The notes under the pieces are model-generated. The model made no database searches. It had not been told where the DNA came from and saw only the letters and a list, made by a program, of their open reading frames with translations. Both the position numbers and the translations under genes were made by a program. Below are positions 23,105 to 33,055 of a DNA stretch of 64,000 nucleotides, in pieces (position 1 is the stretch's first letter; each line of letters begins with the position of its first letter). Source of the DNA: Limnephilus marmoratus (taxonomy: Eukaryota; Arthropoda; Insecta; Trichoptera; Limnephilidae); NCBI GenBank assembly GCA_917880885.1, contig OU862910.1, positions 11,110,710-11,174,709 on the forward strand. The letters are read 5' to 3'.

Positions 23105-23955
23105 TTAGATTTCCGTGCAATATAGAATAACAGATAAAACATCACCACAAACTCTACTAATTCTTAACAGGACAATGAGGTTGGTATAAAATCACCAAGT
23201 CGTAGTTTATATTTATACTAAAAAGAAAGCATTTTCATTCTTTAGGTAGTGTAGAACTGCTCAAGTGTTAAGTGTCGAGTGTCGCGTCGCCCTGTAGAGA
23301 TGTAGACTGTAGAATGCGGAGTGTGGAAGTATGGGCTTCATACGAGCATGTGTATAAAAGATAATGTGATATAACATCACGTGTAGGGGGAGCGGGGCGA
23401 GGAATTCCACGTGCAGTTAGGAAGGTAAATTCCTCAGGATATGAAATATTTCGCGGAGCAGACTTGCCCCATAACTTAATATGAGGACGCCATCTACGGG
23501 ATATAAGAACCGAAGGTGGAATATTAAAGAAAGTTCCGCCTGTATGCTTGGAAATAACGCTTGCGAGCGCCGATTCCGCCCCGAAGCTAAGGAAAAAAAC
23601 TACTCCTTATTTCCGGTGTTCAGAATAAAACATGCCTTGCTTGTAAATGGATGGAATATTTCGTATTTTATGCAATCTCCTCCTTGCAACGATATAAAAT
23701 ACACCAGAAGAGCCAAACGTGAAATGTTCACATGGCATAGTGAAGTAAATGTGTCGACAAAAATGACTAATATTTACCAGTATGAAACATTTTACTGGCA
23801 GCAAAGGAGCCGGTGAATTTTATTTTTCTTCTGAGAGATCATTTTTTATGAGAGTTCGCATATATAAAAGTAATCTTTAACCAACAGATTACAGTTTGGA
23901 ACAAAGCAGAATTACACACGAACAGTTTTCGCACGAAAACCATTAAAAGTTCGGA
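23105..23955. other. No recognised gene
   Basis: A 111-codon frame at 23481-23816 (plus) begins MRTPSTGYKNRR. I do not recognise it and see no coding-like splice context. It may be noise. Confidence 0.35.
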
Positions 23956-23964
23956 GTCTTTATG

Positions 23965-24315
23965 GGAGGCGTCTACTAATATCTACCGGAATTCCAAAAA
24001 CTGAAAAAATCAAACTAATATCTATGAGGACCAAAGTGTTGACGAATATCTACAGCTCAAACTGCTGACTAATATCTATGAGATCCAAAGTGTTGACGAA
24101 TATCTACAGCACCGGCAGAGGTTGGATTTGCAATTATGTATAGCATATCGGAATAATGTAATATTGCGTATGCAGTTTAAAAAACTTAATTTATGTAAGT
24201 ATGTATATAAAAATCCCTAATATCGGACTATTGGACACATTTAGCTGATTAGTCCAACATATGAGCTGTAGATATTCGTCCGACATACAGGCTGTAGATA
24301 TTAGTATCTGGAGTC
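23965..24315 (+). mobile_element. AATATCTAC-rich MITE, copy 1 (351 bp)
   Basis: Bounded by GTCTTTATG at 23956-23964 and 24316-24324, a 9-bp target duplication. Ends are GGAGGCGTC and CTGGAGTC. TAATATCTAC/GAATATCTACAG motifs repeat several times in the left part and as complements in the right part, as in subterminal transposase-binding repeats. No transposase. A copy with its own 8-bp duplication lies at 49529-49959 in reverse orientation. TSD length fits hAT, P or Merlin superfamilies; which one is undecided. Confidence 0.75.
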
Positions 24316-24670
24316 GTCTTTATGTACCTCGTCTTTTATCAACCGTCCCCATGATTATCATTTGTGTCCAATTATTTGGTACTCCTCACGCGACCAAGAC
24401 AAGGCACCTAACTGCCTTGTCTTGGCCGTCGTGTTCAATATATCGACAATTGGTCCAATCGACGAAGAGCCTAAATGATTCACTCCATCGATCGGGTAAT
24501 GCGCGTTTTCATCGACGAAATATCCTACGGACAAAACATCCCCCAACAAAATATCTACTAAAACTTAACCTAACCTAACAAAAAAATTGGACAAAAATAA
24601 TACAGACATCCTGTAAAGATAATAAATAATCCTTCACCATGTTGCAAACACTTTGTGGGAATACATAATT

Positions 24671-25064
24671 TAATGAACACAATTAAATAACTTTGTTTCA
24701 ATTCCACTTTATTATTTCTTAATCCAACCGGTTTCGGTTCATTCTGAACCTTCCTCAGACATTAAAAATAAATAAAAGCACATTACTTAATAAACAATTA
24801 GATTTGTCTAACACCCCCATTTTTTAAATATTTCCATTACCGCCCACGTTCACCCCTCCCTCTTAGGCATCTCCCCCTCCTCGCGATCACCTGAGTGGAT
24901 GTTCTGTCTCCCTCTTCTAATTTTCTTTTAAATACCATGTATATCTGTATTATGTTAAATATATTTTTATTCACCCCGAGGAAGGTTCAGAATGAACCGA
25001 AACCGATTGGATTAAGAAATAATAAAGTGGAATTGAAACAAAGTTATTTAATTGTGTTTATTAT
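24671..25064. mobile_element. Palindromic element with hammerhead-like cores, copy D
   Basis: Inverted arms of about 85-90 bp (24671-24758 and 24977-25064) share AATTAAATAACTTTGTTTCA, TTATTATTTCTTAATCC and the complete core. The 220-bp middle is C-rich and unrelated to the other copies. The left core (minus) is intact; the right core (plus) has CCGAGGA instead of CTGAGGA and ACCGAT instead of ACCGGT. Confidence 0.65.
24720..24763 (-). ncRNA. Hammerhead-like ribozyme motif in element D
   Basis: On minus: CTGAGGA, one A, GGTTC-AGAAT-GAACC hairpin, GAAA, ACCGGT, T, GGATT. Stem II is a perfect 5 bp. Stem I (AATGT with GGATT) has one mismatch. Confidence 0.45.
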
Positions 25065-25279
25065 AATAAATAATTGTTAAAAAATAAGTAAAATGGGACA
25101 AAAATAATACAGATAACAATAATTTATTGTCTTTATAGGATGTATGTATTATTTTTGTCGCATTTTTTGTTAGGTTTTAGTAGATATTTTGTTGGGGGAT
25201 GTTTTGTCCGTAGGATATTTTGTCGAGGGATATTTTGTCGGGGATATTTTGTCACGCGATGAAAAGTCGCGGAACCCTC

Positions 25280-25675
25280 AATCAATTTAGTACTTTAGAG
25301 TAGCCTACAGATAAACATATCGTGAATAAGTAATGGTCGACTTAGTATCCAGGTTTTCCATAGCGTAACAAGAGATGTATTCTTAAACATCGTACCTCCG
25401 TATTATGTAGAACATAATAGTTTTTTCTTGACTTTAATCTACGAGAAATGGATTCAAGCACGTATTATAAAAGGTAATACAATGGGATATGTTGACTCGA
25501 TTCTCTTTGCTGATTGATTGTCCCATTCTATTTCAATCCAGTGGCTGCTCAATCAATAAATAATAAAGATGGTTGCAATTGGTTTACATTCAGAGATTGA
25601 TTACTTTCAGAGTTAAATCGATATTCGAGCCGTCTGTTTTCGATGCATTCATTCATGTTCGCATTTTGAGTGCAT
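25280..25675. other. No recognised gene
   Basis: AT-rich, without element ends or domain-bearing frames. Confidence 0.35.
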
Positions 25676-25687
25676 CTTAGAAAATAA

Positions 25688-26235
25688 TCTATCTATATGT
25701 ACATATATATATATAAAAATCAATCCCTGTTTTCCTTGGTCACGCCATAACTTCAGAACGACTTTACTTATTTCATTCATCTTTTTTTAAAGTTTTCTAA
25801 TACTTTGTAGAAGGTTCTTACCGAAAGAAAAATTAAGAAAATTGGGCAGAAAATTGAATAATTTCAGAAAACTTAACGGCTATTTTAACTTCGCACGTTT
25901 GACAGTTCGCGCCTTTGATGAATATGAATTTAGCAGGCAGCTGTTTTTTTAACAAAAGAATTGTCCATGGATTTTTTAAATTATAGATATTTTAAATAGG
26001 TACCTAACAATGTTTGGTACCAAAATAGATTGATTGTTCTTATAATATCTATACAAAAATGAATATTTGTATTATACGAAAAATGAAAATTTTAATCAGC
26101 TTGAAAAGTGAATGTACTGGGACCGAATACATGGAACGCGGGAGGGTGTTGGCGGGCCGGGGGAGCGGGAGAAAAGGACATGCAGTGATAAATAATTTAT
26201 TTCTTTGAACATGGCATTGCTATGCACTATGCATG
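25688..26235 (+). mobile_element. Decayed Helitron-like element
   Basis: Starts CTATCTATATGTACATATAT and has CATAACTTCAGAACGACTTT near the head. Near the end are AACGCGGGAGGGTG, GGGAGCGGGAGAAAAGGACA and GGCATTGCTATGC, in the order seen at 18519-19025. No clear CTAG terminus remains. Confidence 0.45.
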
Positions 26236-26413
26236 CAGGGAACCATATAAAATATACCTAAGTAATTGAAGATTATTACCACAATTATTTTTTTTACAGA
26301 CAGGATAGATAGATAACCCAATATCTAAACGGGCTTTAATAAATTACATTTATGGGAAAATTATTGGATGATCGTAGAACCAATGAACCCTGAGGCTGCC
26401 CAAAGGCAACCGT

Positions 26414-26512
26414 GCCGAATCACGAATTATGGGAAAGGAACATAGCAACCGCAAACGACGCGAAACGCTGCTTACGTTTGCTTCTTTCCTTTCCCATAAT
26501 TCGTGGTTCGGC
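26414..26512. repeat. Hairpin with 27-bp arms
   Basis: GCCGAATCACGAATTATGGG and its complement pair over 27 bp with one mismatch. Inside, GCAAACG and CGTTTGC pair again. It may be a tiny MITE or a recent inverted duplication. Confidence 0.7.
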
Positions 26513-26519
26513 TCGCGCC

Positions 26520-27120
26520 AAAGTTCGCAAATGTATACGCAGCTTAAGATACTTTAATATTCTTGCTGAATATTATTTTACTGAAAAAGAAATCATAATT
26601 CTGGGTAAATTCTAGCAAATAAAGGGTTTCCACCATCCTTGTTGTAAAAAAGATTTACGACGTAATATTGTTTTTCGTCTGTGGCAAGTACCTTCCCGCA
26701 AAATGACGACTTTTCATTAGCATAATATCTGTTTTCCAATGACAAATAAATTCATGACCATTATCATTGTTCAATCCAAATTATACAAAGATTCACTACC
26801 CATTCAAAAATCGTGATTATGATTATTTTATTCCAGAAGTTAGGAGCACTACAACATACTTATTTATTTGTATTTACTTAGAGCCAAGAGGTGATAACCC
26901 AAATTAAAATCTCACAATAATCGAGGGAACCGGTTCTCTCTATAAACTACTCCAGTCATGCTACACGAATTTTCGGTTAAATCGAATCTCAGAACTTGAA
27001 AAAACTACTTACCTAGAAGTTCTAGAAGAACAGGTGCCGGGGGAATAGAAAAAAATCATCAATTTCTTCTGTATTTTCTAGAAGAGAAGATGCGGCGAAG
27101 ACACGAATGATTTTGAGAAT
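26520..27120. other. No recognised gene
   Basis: AT-rich. Nothing recognised. Confidence 0.35.
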
Positions 27121-27310
27121 AGATAAATAATAAATTATCGTAGAAAGCAAACATTTTGTGGCTTGACATTATATACAATGAAACAAGTACATACTTTGTT
27201 TAAAAACCACTTTATTTTTTCTTCAAATTTTGCAAATTCACTTTGTGGCACCATTTTATTAATGAAATAATTAAAAACACTTTGTTTTTACCACGATAAT
27301 CTTTATTTAA

Positions 27311-27353
27311 AAGTCAACATGTTTCAAGAACGATGTTCTCTTCATCAGGACAT
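27311..27353 (-). ncRNA. Hammerhead-like motif, inner left copy
   Basis: On minus: GTC, CTGATGA, AGAAC-type hairpin, GAAA, ACATGT (self-complementary), T, GAC. Stem I GTC/GAC. Sequence identical to the plus-strand copy at 27446-27487. Confidence 0.5.
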
Positions 27354-27445
27354 ATAATGTACATTATATGCCCTGATGAAGAGGAACATCGTTATAATGT
27401 AGGTACTATGTCCTATATATAATGTGACATATAAGGTACATTATA

Positions 27446-27487
27446 TGTCCTGATGAAGAGAACATCGTTCTTGAAACATGTTGACTT
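27446..27487 (+). ncRNA. Hammerhead-like motif, inner right copy
   Basis: GTC (27447-27449), CTGATGA (27450-27456), hairpin, GAAA, ACATGT, T, GAC (27483-27485). Here the palindromic hexamer has changed from ACCGGT to ACATGT while staying self-complementary. Confidence 0.5.
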
Positions 27488-27575
27488 TTAAATAAAGATT
27501 ATCGTGGTAAAAACAAAGTGTTTTTAATTATATCATCACTTTATTTTTATTTATTAGTTATAGTTTATGTGTTTA

Positions 27576-27617
27576 TTGTCCTGAAGAAGGTTGAGTTCAA
27601 CCGAAACCGGTCGACAA
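27576..27617 (+). ncRNA. Hammerhead-like motif, outer copy (best match)
   Basis: TTGTC (27576-27580) pairs with GACAA (27613-27617). Core CTGAAGA at 27581-27587; stem II GGTTG-AGTT-CAACC; GAAA at 27603-27606; ACCGGT; C at 27612 as the presumed cleavage base. One extra A (27588) precedes stem II. Confidence 0.55.
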
Positions 27618-27867
27618 ATATAAATAAAAAATAAAGTGGTTTTTAAACAAAGTACTTGTTTAATTCTAGATAAATAATACTTTTTTATAATGTAATGTAC
27701 CTAATGGGTGGATTATTGACCTTGATTCACGCGAAGATAAGTACATTGTGTATAAGTGATTTATGAGCGAATTTGATCACCATAATTATGTTTATGCAAA
27801 TTTTAGGAAAATGCAAAACGCGTCTCCCGCCGTTCCTACGTAAACGCAAAATAGAGATCACGGTCTC

Positions 27868-28062
27868 CCGAAATCTTCAGAAAAGTAGACAAGAGTGGGG
27901 ACGCTACGAAGCACCGCACAAAGAGGAGACCGATTATACTATCTCATTCTCTCGCAGGCTAAATCCTAGAGATGTACGTGTTTGTCTCTTTTTAGTGTTG
28001 CATTTTTTGATTCATCAAGTTTCAAATCACAACGGCGCTAAAGAAATTTTCACTTCAAAAAT
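27868..28062 (+). repeat. Dispersed repeat family Q, copy 3
   Basis: Shares ATCTTCAGAAAA, GAAGCACCGCACAAAGAGGA and TTTTCACTTCA with copies at 7815 and 22590. The left end differs. Confidence 0.55.
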
Positions 28063-28064
28063 GC

Positions 28065-28755
28065 TGAAGCTTCATTTCCCGCGTGCAAAGTGTTCATATA
28101 ACTACCGTACCTGCATTTATTTGCTAACAGCTCTGAAAAGTATCATATCATAAGAAATAGTATCATATTATGTAATAAAACATCATTACAATCTGACAAT
28201 TTTCATTTGCAACAGACTTTGATTTCATTTTATTGCCTCATGTCTGGCAGACACGTAATATTTATGTAAAAATAATAACAAAAAAGATCGTCGGTCAAGG
28301 CCCCGCGGGTTTCATAAGGTCTAGTCTAACTTTTCCAATTGATTATCTGATCGAATCGTTCGTTCGTTTCGTGATAAAAACGTCAGAATGTCAGACGGTT
28401 ACCGCTGACCGTTAGCTGGTAGTTAACTGTTTTAATCCAGATTAGAGTTAACCGCCGACTGCGGCTATCCGCAGTTTGAAACACCTCTTGATCTGGGAGG
28501 GTTTACTTGGATAGTGTGGCATACAGTTATGCACAGCCGGTTTACCATGTGATAAGTGAACAATGATTACTAAATATGGCCCAGGAAGAAAATTCTAATG
28601 CAAAATATCATTTCATATTAACATTCTTGAGGCGTAGAGGAAATTGCAATGTAGGGCCGAGTCAACAGCTCCACAACGGGGTATTTTCACAAACTTAAAA
28701 TTCCTTTTCAAAATATGTTTATTACTTTTAACGGTATCATACTTCGATTAAGAAC
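28065..28755. other. No recognised gene
   Basis: Short unrecognised frames only. Confidence 0.35.
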
Positions 28756-28757
28756 TA

Positions 28758-28847
28758 CCAAATTAAAGTTCCCAGCTTAAAACGCGGTGAAAACATGGTT
28801 TTTGGCAAAAAAACAAATTTTGGCAGGATCTGCTCTGCATTCCTCCC
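28758..28847 (-). mobile_element. End fragment of long-inverted-repeat family P
   Basis: On minus it begins GGGAGGAATGCAGAGCAGAT and continues TGCCAAAA...CATGTTTTCACCGCG, matching the left end of the element at 55906. Only about 90 bp of one arm remain. Confidence 0.6.
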
Positions 28848-29072
28848 ATTTTTCTTCATTGTTTATTTTCCTGATTCTGATTATCGTACAAAAATGTAAA
28901 CTTTTTAATATTTTCATTCGTACTTATTAATTTTAAAAACGATCTAAAACCGCACATCCTGAAACGGTTCCAATTACAACCTACAACGTCATTATGACGC
29001 AGAAAACGCTTATTGGCGCTTTTATATTCCCTTATTTGCGAAACGGCGACGGTACAAGAAGGCAATAAATAT

Positions 29073-29203
29073 ACGTTCCTTATCCCAATAATGCTGCAGC
29101 TCTTTCTTACACATTGACAAAAGATGAGACACACAATGTACGTATGTCTCACCATTGTTTAATGTGTAAGAAAGAGCTGCAGCATTATTGTGATAAGGAA
29201 CGT
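29073..29203. repeat. 58-bp inverted repeat at the 5' edge of a LINE copy
   Basis: AATAATGCTGCAGCTCTTTC with TTACACATTGACA and their complements surround a 15-bp centre (about 29134-29148). The plus-strand LINE fragment follows directly. Confidence 0.75.
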
Positions 29204-29512
29204 GAGCGTCTAGCCTCTGCCCATCAGCTGTGGAAGGCCGGATCGGGAGACCTTTTGACCTCCACAGCAGGACTCTCTCGGAACATCAGCTTGCATCGCA
29301 GTGCAGCACCTTCCCAGAACTTCATCTCCCTCTTTCCTCAAAAGACCCTTCACGCAGTATCCCCAAAGATGATATAGACTCTGAGAATTATTTTCCTCAG
29401 GGCCTCCAGTGTGAAACTAATAACACGGGCATTTGCCTAGCATGGTGGTCGAAAAATCCACAAATTATGTAACCATCAAAGAAATTATTAAAGAAAAAAA
29501 AAAAAAAAAAAA
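29200..29512 (+). mobile_element. LINE-A-related 3' end, copy 2
   Basis: The coding end is decayed, but the block CTTCATCTCCCTCTTTCCTC, CCTTCACGCAGTATCCC and a stem-loop with CTCTGAG/CCTCAGG (29379-29404) are retained. An extra tail (GGGCATTTGCCTAGCATGGT and GGTCGAAAAAT) precedes an A-run (about 29492-29511). That tail also appears near 43040-43090, so this is a sister subfamily. Confidence 0.6.
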
Positions 29513-29514
29513 CG

Positions 29515-30170
29515 TTTACTGCCTTTTTTGTACCGTCGTCCTTCCGTAAATCTGAAAATATTAAAAGCGCCCAATGGCTGGTAAGACGGCTGCCGGCGAC
29601 GTTGGCCGGTGTAACGCCATACGAACAAGTCGTTTTGGCGATAAATCAAAAACGACACTTTTAAAATTATTATTGAAAATTTATTGGTCAACATAAAAAT
29701 GCCTTTATTATCCAATTTTTTTCGAGATTAAAAAAAAAGCAGTGAAAATACCCCACTTATGAAGCCATCTGTATCAAATCTCAGCCTTTAAAATATTATA
29801 TAAGAAACTCGGAAACAAAAATATTTTTTGTTCAAGGTGTTTAGTTTATACATATACTATCGCGAGCCCGCCGGCGGGCCTAAAAAACCTTTGCATTTAT
29901 TTTTTTTTAAATGCGATTTTAACCCTTATGTATAAAGAAAATGTATGAAGGACAAGGTGAGAATCGGTTGCGCCAATATCAATCAAGGCCTAGGTACTAT
30001 TTCATTATTGTAGCTACTCTGAATTATTTTTAAATAATTTACGATGTAATTTGCGGGTGGCTTTTCGAAATACCATCCACATTCGACAGGTTAAAGCAGT
30101 CATTTCTAATACTTTAACCAAGGGTATTACATTAAATAATTATGTGGTTGAACAGAACATGTGGTCAGGA
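29515..30170. other. No recognised gene
   Basis: AT-rich with one GC patch (29860-29885). Nothing recognised. Confidence 0.35.
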
Positions 30171-30174
30171 TTAC

Positions 30175-30270
30175 TGGCGTACTGAATTCCATTCTGGAAA
30201 TTCCAGAGGGAAGACGTCCAGTTGGTTGCCCCAGACAAAGCTGGATATAACGGCTGTACAGGATGCGCAA
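30175..30270 (+). pseudogene. Relic of a LINE C-terminal motif
   Basis: One frame gives LNSILEIPEGRRPVGCPRQS followed by W, I and a stop, the GRRPVGRPR-type segment common near the end of RTE/R1-like LINE proteins. It is too short to classify further. Confidence 0.35.
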
Positions 30271-30679
30271 GTAAACCAATGGGCCAGCACGCTCAAATCG
30301 ATCGATAACTTAACAATATGGGATCAATATTTATATCGATATCCCGAGCACGGTTGCGCTGTCGATGACCATACCAATAATGACACGAAATAAATAATAA
30401 ATCAAATAAATTAATTAAATAAGTGGTGTTTTACAAATCGATTCGTTTTCATTTAATTAAAAATGATATCTCAAAGTAAATTTTCGAAGATTGAAAAAAT
30501 AAGAAATCGTTTTACGATGATAACACCAGCGATCGTGCCTATCGATGTATCGATTGACATTCCTAAATGTCAAATGGCTATGTAAACATACGAATAAATT
30601 GATAATGTCGGAATGAAATATCAACTTTAATATACATTGGCAGCCCGCGAGTACGTTTTACTCGTACACTAAAAGGGGG

Positions 30680-30845
30680 TAAGGGAACGTACCCATACTA
30701 CGTGACACATTTAGGGGGGGGGTCTTCAAAATGTCACGCTCCATACAAATGAGCGGCGGGTTGCTTAGGATTTTGGTCACCGGGGGGGGGGGGGGGGGTT
30801 AAAAATTGCAAAAAGTTGGTCACGTAGTATGGGTACGTTCCCTAA
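30680..30845 (+). mobile_element. G-run MITE (AGGGAACG family), copy 1
   Basis: Terminal inverted repeats of about 27 bp: AAGGGAACGTACCCATACTA and its complement, each running into CGTGAC. The interior has GTCACGCTCCATACAAATGA, GCGGCGGG and two long G-runs. Copies at 62328-62490 (same orientation) and 63344-63510 (inverted). Confidence 0.8.
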
Positions 30846-30934
30846 GGTATTAAGCCATAATTTGTGATATTTGAACAACAGTAAATAAATAAATAAACCT
30901 TCACCATCTTTAAAATGTTACTTTTTACGTTAGC

Positions 30935-31060
30935 TCCACCAGGAGGCCCTGAAGAGAATAATTTCCCTCAGGCCCTATGTCATCTTTGTGGATGCCGTGA
31001 GGAGGGTATATTTTAAGGAGAGGAAGATCTGGGAAGGAATCTGGGGTCAGTGTGTACAAG
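30935..31060 (-). mobile_element. LINE-A 3' end, copy 3 (short)
   Basis: Only the terminal stem-loop (30945-30975, now imperfect) and the start of the 3' coding end (plus-strand GTCATCTTTGTGGATGCCG) remain. Flanking 31061-31300 is unrecognised. Confidence 0.6.
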
Positions 31061-31303
31061 AGTGACGGACGTATGAATCCATCACTCCCACTGCAGTGCA
31101 AGGCGATGGGTCGAGACTCCTGCTAGAGAGGTAAAAAGTTCCTCTTCAACCAGTCTCTCCAAATCCGGCCTGAGACTCATTGGGCGGGCAGGCGCATGCG
31201 CCGCCAAGACCTAAAAAATCCGTACCCCATGAACCTCGAAATAAAACTGTAAATTAAAAATTAAATGCAGACTGCTGGCCGTCACAGGCAATGTTCTTCT
31301 TTT

Positions 31304-31900
31304 TTTTACATTAACTCCACACAGGAGGCCCTGAGGAATATAACTTCCCTCAGGGCCTATGTCATCTGGGGTGCTGTGTGGAGGGTCTTTTTGAGGAGGG
31401 GAATGAATGAACATTGGTCTTGAAGAGACCCATGTTGTAGGAAGGAGGAAACACAGAGGCCGGCAAATCATTTCACAGCCGAGCTGTTGAACACAAGAAC
31501 GAGTCGAAGAAACGACCCGTTCTCATGTGACAAATGTCAACCGTGTACAAATGTTGGGCACGCGTTTGGCGTGTTTCCCGACTATGCACCGGTGCCGAAG
31601 GGATCAATGGCGCTAGTTCCTCGGAGCATCTTCCATTGTAATACCGGTAGAACAAGGATAGCATTCCCACCCGACGCCTGTGCTCTAAAGATTGCAATCC
31701 TTCTGTTAAGATGGGAGAATCTATTAAGCGGACCGCCCGTTTCTGCACAGAGTCGAGGGTATTTTTCAGGTATTTTGGAGCTCCCGACCAGAGGTGGCTG
31801 CCAAATTCAACCGTGGGGCGCACTTGTGATTTCTACAGGGTTAGCAGTTGTGTACTATTAAAGTATCTGCGGACCCTGTACAGTACGCCCATTATAATAT
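31304..31900 (-). mobile_element. LINE-A, copy 4
   Basis: The minus frame 31473-31823 covers RPTVEFGSHLWSGAPKYLKN to DSFLCSTARL, where a TGG-to-TGA change stops it. The rest of the C-terminus continues in the same frame (NDLPASVFPPSYN). The 3' stem-loop at 31327-31357 is perfect and a short T-run at 31306-31312 marks the A-tail. 5' truncation lies near 31900. Very close to copy 1. Confidence 0.8.
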
Positions 31901-31904
31901 ATAA

Positions 31905-32300
31905 TGGAAGATAATATCGACAACTTGTCATTGTTCCCGAGCACGACTGTAGATCGTTAAAGTACAAACAACGGTAGTTCACTTAGGAGGATTGTTTTGA
32001 AAAATTCACCTAATTTCAAAGAAAAAGTCAAGTTTTGTTATTATATGGAGAGTTCCACTAAATTTTGAATATGGAATGATGGATGTCGAAATTATAAGAA
32101 TGCGGCGGGCCCTTTTGTGGTCCCCTAATTTTCTCCCCCTCTCCCGAGGGCGGTATTGTAATAAAGCGCAGATAATACATAACTCATTGGTCTCATTGAC
32201 CCTCCATAATTACGGCAGTACCTAAAGAAGAAACGGCCATAACTTGTGGTTTTATATCAAAGACAAATAATAATAATAATCGTTATTATTTTTAATGTAA
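31905..32300. other. Spacer without recognised gene
   Basis: Possible outer part of the transposon ends described at 32310-34370 (ATATCAAAGACAAATAA resembles the far right side). Otherwise nothing recognised. Confidence 0.35.
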
Positions 32301-32533
32301 TGTCGTTTTGATGACACTTGCAACGACGTCGCACAGAGTCGTATTTGCACGATCTACGCGGCCAAAAATATGTTTATACTGAATTGGTATCAAAACAATG
32401 CAAATAAATTAAAAAACAAATTTTCACAATAAATATATATATATTCAAGATTATATACATTATATATTTACAAAAAATCAAAATAGTACAATTTTCGGTC
32501 TGTACAAAGGGAAATAACAATAAAAATGCTAGT

Positions 32534-33055
32534 TTATTGGCATTCTTCATCACTCTCCGATGAACTTTCTGATATATTGGGGTCTGCAGGTGCAAACATG
32601 GCCAAAGCTTCAGGTAAAAATGTTCCAGATTTTCTTTTTTTTACAGTCCGCATGCTACTTAGCATAGGATCAGAAGTAAGTAGAAGGCGATTAAAAATAT
32701 CCTGATTACAGCTTTCCCTTGAAAATTTCCTCGCATAATCTTGGCGGTAACATCTAAAATGTTTGTTGCGAGCCTCAGCTGCTTCCTCGGAAAGCTGTCC
32801 GATTGGTAATAATGCCTTTTTGATGATGACTGCGCCATGGACTAAAAGCTTGTGCATTGTTGGCGTCATAGGGTGCCAATCATATAGGTCCACATAAACG
32901 CGAGCAGTTTCTGAAGCATATTTTTCATACTTTACGGGATCAATTTTGAATCCGCTTGAAATTGCTTCCAATATGACTTTTAGTCTGTAAATTAGCTCAT
33001 AGCTGATGCCAGTTATTTTCGCAGCTATTTTGGGGTCATCGATTCTTGAGGTGGG
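32534..33055 (-). pseudogene. Transposase-like protein, C-terminal part (out of frame after a deletion)
   Basis: A different minus frame continues from DDPKIAAKITGISYELIYRL through SSGFKIDPVKYEKYASETAR, LYDWHPMTPTMHKLLVHGA and LPIGQLSEEAAEARNKHFR, and ends SESDEECQ at the stop 32534-32536. The SEEAxEARNKxxRxYRQ block is the most distinctive. It overlaps the end of the N-terminal frame, so a deletion has probably removed the protein's middle and shifted the frame. The element then moves, if at all, only with help from a full copy elsewhere. Confidence 0.6.

Larger units (their letters stand above)
24488..25272. mobile_element. Palindromic element K with GACAAAATATCC repeats
   Basis: Left arm 24488-24632 and right arm 25095-25272 are inverted: ATCCTACGGACAAAACATCC, CAACAAAATATCTACTAAAA and GACAAAAATAATACAG recur as complements. 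The right end carries extra ATATTTTGTCG units. The hammerhead-like element D sits in its centre. No ORF. Confidence 0.6.
27175..27665. mobile_element. Nested palindromic elements with hammerhead-like cores, copy E
   Basis: The outer inverted ends are AAACAAGTACATACTTTG, with CTTTGTTTAAAAACCACTTT (27178-27235), and their complement at 27623-27663. Inside lies a second element with about 90-bp perfect arms (27273-27362 and 27434-27525; ACACTTTGTTTTTACCACGA). The inner element has one intact core on each strand and a broken third core at 27373. The outer element keeps one core at 27576-27617. This is the richest locus for the motif. Confidence 0.65.
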
